In this document: piece by piece, positions 58,138 through 64,000 of the stretch
Layout of the letters: each line of letters begins with the position of its first letter
Position numbering within the stretch: the first letter of the stretch is position 1
Assembly (NCBI GenBank): GCA_911728455.2
Contig: OU452230.1
Location: forward strand, 8,106,512-8,170,511
DNA length: 64,000 nucleotides
Source: Marthasterias glacialis
Lineage: Eukaryota; Echinodermata; Asteroidea; Forcipulatida; Asteriidae
Direction: 5' to 3'
Position numbers and translations under genes: made by a program
Notes under the pieces: generated by a model
Told to the model about the DNA's origin: nothing
Databases searched by the model: none
Seen by the model: only the letters and a program-made list of their open reading frames with translations

Positions 58138-58342
58138 CTCTCCCCACTCTCCCGTCTTCCATGCTGTACAGGCCTTCAGCTGACACTCTTGCACCCTGGC
58201 CGGCTCCAGTCGAGGGTTGCAGCGGTCTGGGGGTACCATGTTGACCAGCGATTGGGTCAACGTCTGCTTACAGGAGACCTGCCTCATCTGACGGCCAGCG
58301 CCGCATGTCCGGCTGCACTCCATCCATGCGGTGACCTCCCAG
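58138..58342 (-). CDS. TSR exon a (first TSR in window)
   Basis: This 205-bp exon contributes one base of a split codon plus 68 codons. The acceptor is a pyrimidine-rich tract ending ATCAG and the donor is GTAAGG. It encodes a whole thrombospondin type 1 repeat: WEVTAWMECSRTCGAG at residues 1-16, six cysteines at 9, 13, 24, 41, 53 and 58, and arginines 17 and 20 of the Trp-Arg stack. It then gives the opening of the next TSR (W61, W66, ending GEWGE). The segment between the third and fourth cysteines is rather long (16 residues). The phase 2 entry shows that a further exon lies upstream, outside the window. It joins in frame to the exon at 29508. Certain as a TSR; which ADAMTS it belongs to is unresolved. 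Confidence 0.9.
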
Positions 58343-59669
58343 CTGATAGACGAGAAAGAGAAAGGGGAAAAAAGTGATTGATTAACGAGGTAATTACGCC
58401 AATTGGATGCCAGGTACTTCGTAATTTCCCCCAACACAGCTGCACTGTAATCTACTTAGCCACACCAGGTCAGAGTACTTACGCTCAGAAATAATTCTTC
58501 AGAAATTGTCTTCTGCAATAAACTAACTTCACAAAACAGTCCTGTACTTTTTTAATTTCTTGACATCATTTTTATAAAAACTATCCATGCCTCCACTTAC
58601 TTTATGAATTTAAGCAGTTTCCAATAGCGACGTCAGTTTTTTTGATGAATTTTGTTTTCAAGTACCATTTTTAACGAAACTCTCTCAGCCACTTTTTCTG
58701 GACCCTACCACTTCCCCTCACTTAACCTGCCTATTGTCTGTTAACCCATGTGAATAATCCCCATTATCTGGTTACAGAAAAAGCCCTCCCACTCCCCCTC
58801 CCCCTCCCTCTCCCCCGCCCCCTCCCCAGACCCTTGGATCCCTCCATATCTACACTAACAATAAGATGTTGTAAATGTATTGAAAGTAGCACAGACTCAA
58901 CTCCAATTTTTATTTTGCAAGATTTATTGGTTTGTTTATTTGAACAGATTTAGCCAGTGATTGCCACTTGATATTTTGAAATAACAAGAATATAGCGCTT
59001 GAGGAATGACCGAGTTATCTTTTCACAACTCCAACATCGACAAATCATCGGCTCCACCCAATTTCTAGAAGGCCCTTCGACTCCCATTTTCTCAATTGAT
59101 TGATGAAGTTCATGTGGAGAGCCAAGCGTGCCTTCCAATAAAGAAATATCCTCTCAATTGCCAAAGGGGGGACCCTTAAGCCTAAGAAAGGCCAGGACCT
59201 TCCCTTGGACCACCTAGAATCTTGGCTCCATCAACCCCCAGGCAGACAACAGCTTGAGTCATTCAAAACATTTTGAAGGAAGATCCGTAGGTTGACTCAA
59301 AGTGCCTCCAAACTCTCACACAATGTCAAGTACGAGAGTACTGTACATCAGGGTACGGCAAAACTGTACGATATTATTCTTTATCCCCGATGCAATACTT
59401 ACATCAGTTAGGCACAGTGAGTATTAATTCTAAAGACCCTTCCACTCCAAGATGTCTTGAGCTTAAATTGCCATTATTCACAATTCACATGCACGAGGGT
59501 CACATCGTTCAACCCTCTCCTCCCAGTAAGTTCTCCCTGTCAAAGTCCTTGTGAAGGGGGTTGACAATAATACTTCAAAAAGTACCTTGGATGCATTGTT
59601 TGTAAAATCTTCATCAGAATCAAACCATATCCAAAGAAACAACATTATTTTTGAGTATTGTTTTGGTTT

Positions 59670-59812
59670 TACCCAAGTGTGATGAGCACTGCATTCTTTT
59701 TGTTTTGCCGAGTCTTGCAGAAAAAAGATTCCACAAGCTACTCGGTTGGGATTCGAACCAAGGACCCCTGCATTCTAGAGCAGTTGTCTCAACCATCAAA
59801 CCACCGAGCATC
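59670..59812 (-). mobile_element. tRNA-derived SINE (family A)
   Basis: Minus strand: GGTGGTTTGATGGTTGAGAC, TTGGTTCGAATCCCAACCGA (B box), tail GAATGCAGTGCTCATCACAC. Near full length. Confidence 0.75.
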
Positions 59813-60233
59813 TAATCATAAACAGTGATCCATTTGAGGTTTTGCAAACAATGATAATGCATTTTGTACTACAATTGTTGGCTTCCACTAAAGTGAGAAA
59901 GACAACTTGCAGAAAAATATTTACGAAATACTCATCGTGCACAATCCCTTGAAAAAGTATAAGGATTAAGGCAATTTACAGACATGCAGTTGTGTAATTG
60001 TCAAATGGAGGTTACTGCCAAGTACAATAAAGGTTTGTGTAGTCTTCTATTGAACTGCTAAAAAAGAAGAGGAAATCGGGCAATCAGCTGAGAAGTTGCA
60101 TGCCTGGATTTTAGATTAAGATGTATGGATGAAGAGGGTGGATCCAAGTACAGGCTTAAAGAAGATTTACAACACTGAACACTTAATTGCTAAGTAGCTA
60201 TATTAACATACGAACATTAGCCATAGACACCTG

Positions 60234-60434
60234 GGCCCAATTACATATAGAGCTGCTTTAAGCATAAAAAGTAGCTTAGCACAACACAATTTTGCTTACC
60301 GGATTAAGGTTACCAGCCAAAATACCATATCGTATGAACCAGTTATTATCACTGGTATCCGGTTTTGTTTTGCTAAGCAGGAAATTGTTGAGCACTGTTT
60401 CTGCTTATGAGCAGCAGCTCTATGAAATTGGTCC
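60234..60434. mobile_element. Palindromic MITE, GGCCCAATTTCAT family
   Basis: GGCCCAATTACATATAGAGC and CAGCTCTATGAAATTGGTCC are inverted; flanks CTG / ATG. A partial further copy (60438-60540: TTACAAGAAAAAGGTTACCA, CAAAATAACATGTGTACC) follows. Confidence 0.75.
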
Positions 60435-61112
60435 ATGGAAGCTACTTAAGCTACAAGACAAAATTTACAAGAAAAAGGTTACCAGGCAAAATAACATGTG
60501 TACCGTTTCTGACTTATTCCATGCTTACAAAAATTTCTGAATACAGAAAATAAATCATTGTTTGTTGGAAGAGTAAATTAATTCCAATCTTTTATTTTTC
60601 AATGAACACGTACAACCAGCCTGTGAGAATTTCATAAAATTCACGAAAAACAAGGTTTTTTTTTCGGTCATGGAATTTGTGCATGTTCATATCGGGCAAA
60701 ATATGCAGCAAAATATGCAACATATCAATTTGTTCTTGGCCCAAACCGCTCCTATTTATTTTACTTGAGTTTACTTAATTTTGCACATTGTGCCATTGTA
60801 ACAAATTGTCATATATTTGCATATTGGAACTGTGTGGAAGGGAGTGTGTAGTGTACATTATAGCATACACACGCTACAAAGAACTTGAATGCCCATCGAC
60901 GTATCTAAGCGGGATTAGGATTGGCGAACATCTTGTTCAATCCTAAAAGTACCAGCTTCAACAAGGTCCAGTCAGAAAAAGTTTCAGATAATTAGTCGGA
61001 CCAGAACCTTCTTTAACAAAAACAATTCTTTTCAACAAGGTCACACAGTGGCACTATTTGTATTCACAGTGAGTTGAAGCGACTCAGGTTTACATGAAAC
61101 AGTGATGTTACA

Positions 61113-61275
61113 CACAAAATGGTGATAAATTCTAAAATGTACAGGCTTTAGAATTATGTTGTCTTCTTTAACAAGTCAAAGAGTTGCTCCTCTTGTAAGT
61201 TGTGTACAAAAACTGACATCGAGGCGCAGTTTTTGATGGCAATTCCCATGGCGAACAAAAAATCAGAGACTTTGC
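61113..61275 (-). repeat. Inverted copy of the 27766-27975 repeat
   Basis: Reverse complement carries GCCATCAAAAACTGCGCCTC, GAGGAGCAACTCTTTGACTT and AAGACAACATAATTC. Confidence 0.6.
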
Positions 61276-61460
61276 GAACGCTTGAAAAGGATCGCTAACA
61301 CATTGATATGCTGTGCTTTACTGGGTCTTCTAATGCAATTTCCTTGATTTTGACGGTATTATAGGTTCTAACTTTATAATAAATGAGGTTTCAGATTGAA
61401 ACTTATCATTTTTTTCCCAAATAAGTACCAATCATGTACTTAGTCGTTCAGAAATAGCCA

Positions 61461-61577
61461 TGGTCCAATTTCATGACACTCCTTACTAATTCTGCACTTA
61501 TGGCTACCTACGAAGCACAGAAATCTATGGGCCATAAGACCAGAGTTATGTGGTAAGCAGCTCCATGAAATTGGGCC
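61461..61577. mobile_element. Palindromic MITE, GGCCCAATTTCAT family, internally deleted
   Basis: GGTCCAATTTCATGACACTC and GCAGCTCCATGAAATTGGGC as inverted ends; only 117 bp. Confidence 0.65.
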
Positions 61578-61592
61578 CTGAAATCGGCACCA

Positions 61593-61747
61593 GGGCTCGA
61601 TTTCACAAAGAGCTAAGATTGATCTTAACTGCAAATCACTCTTAATTGCTAAGCTAAGTGTGATGTCTCAGTACAAATCACTACGGCAATACTGAAATTT
61701 GAAAACTCATCTTAAGATGAATCTTGGTGCTTTGTGAAATCGGCACC
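61593..61747. mobile_element. Palindromic MITE with CGATTTCACAAAG ends
   Basis: GGCTCGATTTCACAAAGAGC and CTTTGTGAAATCGGCACC are inverted, with inner AAGATTGATCTTAA and CATCTTAAGATGAATCTT also self-complementary. CAG flanks both ends. A second family with the same design. Confidence 0.7.
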
Positions 61748-61981
61748 CCAGGTACTTCAGAGACTATTCCCGATGACTCTATCAGAATCAACGGTTCATG
61801 GACATCGAAACCTGCCGGCTACTGATAAAAATGGTATGGTCAAACTTCCTTTTGACTGCCGATTTTCTAATTTCTACAGAACAAGGGAGTTCACTGAAGG
61901 TTCTTAGGTGCCTGGAATTCACAGAAGACAAGAGTGAGTCATCTTTGCTTTTTTTTTCTCCTTGAACATCTTGTACTTCTG

Positions 61982-62159
61982 TGCCCAATTTAGTTAAAGT
62001 TACTCAGCAAAGAACAATTTTGCTTTAGCAAAAAACAGCTCACCGTCCAAAATACTGTGTAATGTATACTTTTTTGTGACTGGTTCCCTGCTAACTTGTG
62101 CTTAGCAGAACAATTTGCTGAGCACTATTTTCTGCCGAACAGCTTTATGAAATTGGGTC
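61982..62159. mobile_element. Palindromic MITE, GGCCCAATTTCAT family, with CTG duplication
   Basis: TGCCCAATTTAGTTAAAGTT and CAGCTTTATGAAATTGGGTC. Exact CTG at 61979-61981 and 62160-62162. Confidence 0.7.
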
Positions 62160-62827
62160 CTGATTGCTCAATGGATGCAACATAGAAGGGTACTCATTCC
62201 ACAAGAAACTTTAAGTCTTTATTTCATTTTGCTTAATATTCTAGACAAAAGAGGATTAAAGGAGAGACAGAGGATTGGACAGAATTGAGGAACAGGAGTC
62301 CCTTGCTGTCAGTCCAATAGCATGTAGGGTGTCAAAATTGCTCACCTACAGATACAGTACTTTGACATATACACACCTGTAAATGCCAGCAGAAGTTTCC
62401 CCAAACTGTCAAATACCAGTCCAAATTCTCAACAATCCTGACAAAAAACATGCTTAGCCACAGTAGTTGGACCCTGACAGTTTTGAGAATTGACAGCGTT
62501 TTCATATTTTTTTTTCATTATTATTCATCTTGAAATGTGACAATGAGAGAAGAGTGAAGTGAGCTACTTTCACAGTGCATGCGACTACGCTAAAAAGAGG
62601 TTCACATAAATTGACATGTGGTGATTCCGTTTGACAAGACGTAGCAGGCAATGCAGAACTGTCTTTACAAACTTCAGCTGACATCACATACCTATAACTA
62701 TAGGGGTTGTTCCCGTAAGACCTCAAAATGTGGCTTTGCAGTGAAGAAAAACTTCAAACAAATAACAACGAACAAAATTTAATAGATGTAAAAAATTGCA
62801 TCAGGGATAAAGAAGAATATCTTGGTT

Positions 62828-62945
62828 TTACCCTACACTGGTGTGTGCTTCATGAGTCCTGGGGGGGGGGGAACAAATTAAAAAATCCACAGGCATACTA
62901 CTCGGAAGGGATTGGAACCCAGGATCCCAAATTCTAGAACAAATA
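62828..62945 (-). mobile_element. SINE family A, decayed
   Basis: Minus strand: TCTAGAATTTGGGATCCTGG, GTTCCAATCCCTTCCGAGTA (damaged B box), then a body broken by a C run. Confidence 0.5.
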
Positions 62946-62999
62946 CATCTTAAAGCACAAGGGCAACATTGGTAATAGTCAAAGACCATCCGCACTTTA

Positions 63000-63200
63000 C
63001 ATGGGTGTATGAGCCCGGGGGGGGGGGGGGGGGGGGGCACTGCCTCCCCCAAAATCGGGCAAAACAATGGGGAAATTCGGGCAAAGTAAGAGGAAGAAAA
63101 GAAATAAAAATACTTTTTAGAAATTGATGTTTGTGTTTTTTTGTGTAAAATTTTGGGCAAATCAACCCCTTTGCCCCCCATCACCAAAGAGTCCCCATAC
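63000..63200. repeat. G-rich repeat debris related to 4720-4830 and 9170-9290
   Basis: GGGCAAAACAATGGGGAAAT and AAATTTTGGGCAAATCAACC are inverted forms of blocks in the triplicated units (near 4700-4760). A G run occupies 63017-63037. Confidence 0.5.
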
Positions 63201-64000
63201 GCCCAAGGCACTTTATGTGACCCAACATATACATCACAGGGGTGAAATAAACCTGTGAAAGTGTAAGCTCAATGGTCATCAGTGTCAAAAGAAAATTGCT
63301 TTAAAAAAAAAAAATTAAAAAATAAAAAATCTGTTTTCACCATGTTTTTAAGCATGGAGTTTTGGACTTGCGATATCAAACCTTACAGTTTTACTATTTT
63401 GTCAAAAATTATTGCACTTCAAGCAAAAATATTTCGAAGGAAGTTTTCCTCCATGATCACTTTTACACTATGTCAATTATGTGCAAATCTGTGAAAAGTT
63501 GTAATATCAATCTTACCAATGTTTTGCACACCTTTTAACCACTAGACCACCGAGTGTAGGTGAAAGAATGAGCCTGTAGAGTATTTTCTATGTAAATCTA
63601 GTACAGAATAGGTTGTGATTTTCAACGGAAGTCTGTTTACAAGGTGGGGCATTCTATAACAGCCCAGAATATACGCAAAATTTGTCATTTTTCAACCACA
63701 AATTGGCTGCCATCCCCTGGCTACAGAAAGTTCTTTACTAGCCTCAGGGTGTGTCCAAATTACCTGTGGCAGGTCATCCTGAATGAGCCCAAACAATTGC
63801 CTTAAAATTGCCCCCAGGAGGGAAAAAAAACAGACCAATGACAAGGAGTAGTTTTCTGGGCCATCTTCTTTGTCCCTGCCCTTACTACCTTGAGACAGCT
63901 TGACGTGCAGGCATGGTATCTTTCAAATCTGGATACTTCAACTGACAGGAAATTTGAGGTCAAAGTTAAACAGGTACAATGTATATTGTAGTGGCCATGT

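Larger units (their letters stand above)
24848..58342 (-). other. 3' half of an ADAMTS/ADAMTS-like gene (gene span in window)
   Basis: Six minus-strand exons (58342-58138, 29508-29335, 28628-28455, 27677-27501, 26557-26410, 24963-24848) join in one open frame encoding five TSR modules and a PLAC domain, then stop. The first exon enters in phase 2, the next junctions are phase 0, and the last junction is phase 1. TSR plus PLAC at the C terminus is the layout of several ADAMTS proteases (groups with human ADAMTS6/10, 16/18 or 17/19), of ADAMTSL proteins and of papilin. Five C-terminal TSRs before PLAC is closest to the ADAMTS16/18 plan, but paralogue assignment needs the missing N-terminal half. 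The product should be secreted and bound to extracellular matrix. An extra exon hidden in the 28.6 kb intron cannot be excluded, although the direct join already gives a complete TSR. Confidence 0.85.
58343..64000 (-). other. Upstream intron sequence of the ADAMTS-type gene
   Basis: Exon a enters in phase 2, so everything to its right up to the window edge should be intron unless a small exon is hidden. It contains a C-rich run at 58785-58830, a SINE at 59670-59812, a cluster of palindromic MITEs at 60.2-62.2 kb, an inverted copy of the 27.8 kb repeat, and G-rich repeat debris at 63000-63200. Confidence 0.6.

Overview
This is a stretch of animal (eukaryotic) nuclear DNA. It has short exons with GT-AG introns, tRNA-derived SINEs, several families of palindromic MITE-like elements, truncated non-LTR retrotransposon ends and many homopolymer runs. 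The repeat vocabulary, such as ends reading GGCCCAATTTCAT with many copies, and the intron-rich ADAMTS-type gene fit a marine invertebrate deuterostome, most likely an echinoderm. That placement is inference from repeat style. There are no bacterial genes, operons, CRISPR arrays or rRNA, and I found no convincing functional tRNA gene.

The one well-supported gene is on the minus strand, from 58342 down to 24848. Six exons carry the C-terminal end of an ADAMTS or ADAMTS-like secreted matrix protein: five thrombospondin type 1 repeats (TSRs) followed by a six-cysteine PLAC domain and a stop codon. All exon phases join cleanly (phase 2 entry, then 0/0/0/0, then 1), and every junction has GT donor and AG acceptor signals. 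The N-terminal part (protease, disintegrin, spacer or their ADAMTSL equivalents) lies beyond base 64000. The first intron inside the window is 28.6 kb long and full of transposon debris.

The left 12.5 kb is a direct triplication of a roughly 4.4 kb unit (155-3960, 3961-8430, 8431-12476). The unit begins at what may be the last codons and stop of a plus-strand terminal exon (87-171) and ends just after an AATAAA with GT-rich sequence behind it, so it looks like a triplicated 3' UTR or gene end. Each unit carries a SINE, a hAT-like MITE with 8-bp target duplications, and a second SINE on the minus strand. The copies differ by clean indels.

From 12.5 to 24.8 kb the window holds divergent tandem repeats, minisatellites, a LINE C-terminal remnant (18.39-18.66 kb) and clusters of MITEs. 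Inside the large intron the notable items are a 225-bp near-perfect palindrome whose two arms each carry a histone-mRNA-type 3' end signal (30.5-30.7 kb), a LINE 3' fragment with a CCHC motif (39.77-40.28 kb), a telomere-like block inside a MITE (41.3-41.5 kb), a MITE inserted into another copy of its own family (45.0-45.3 kb), and two hammerhead-like hairpin motifs (50.8 and 52.9 kb).

Apart from the ADAMTS-type gene and the tentative terminal exon at the left edge, I see no other protein-coding gene that I can defend.
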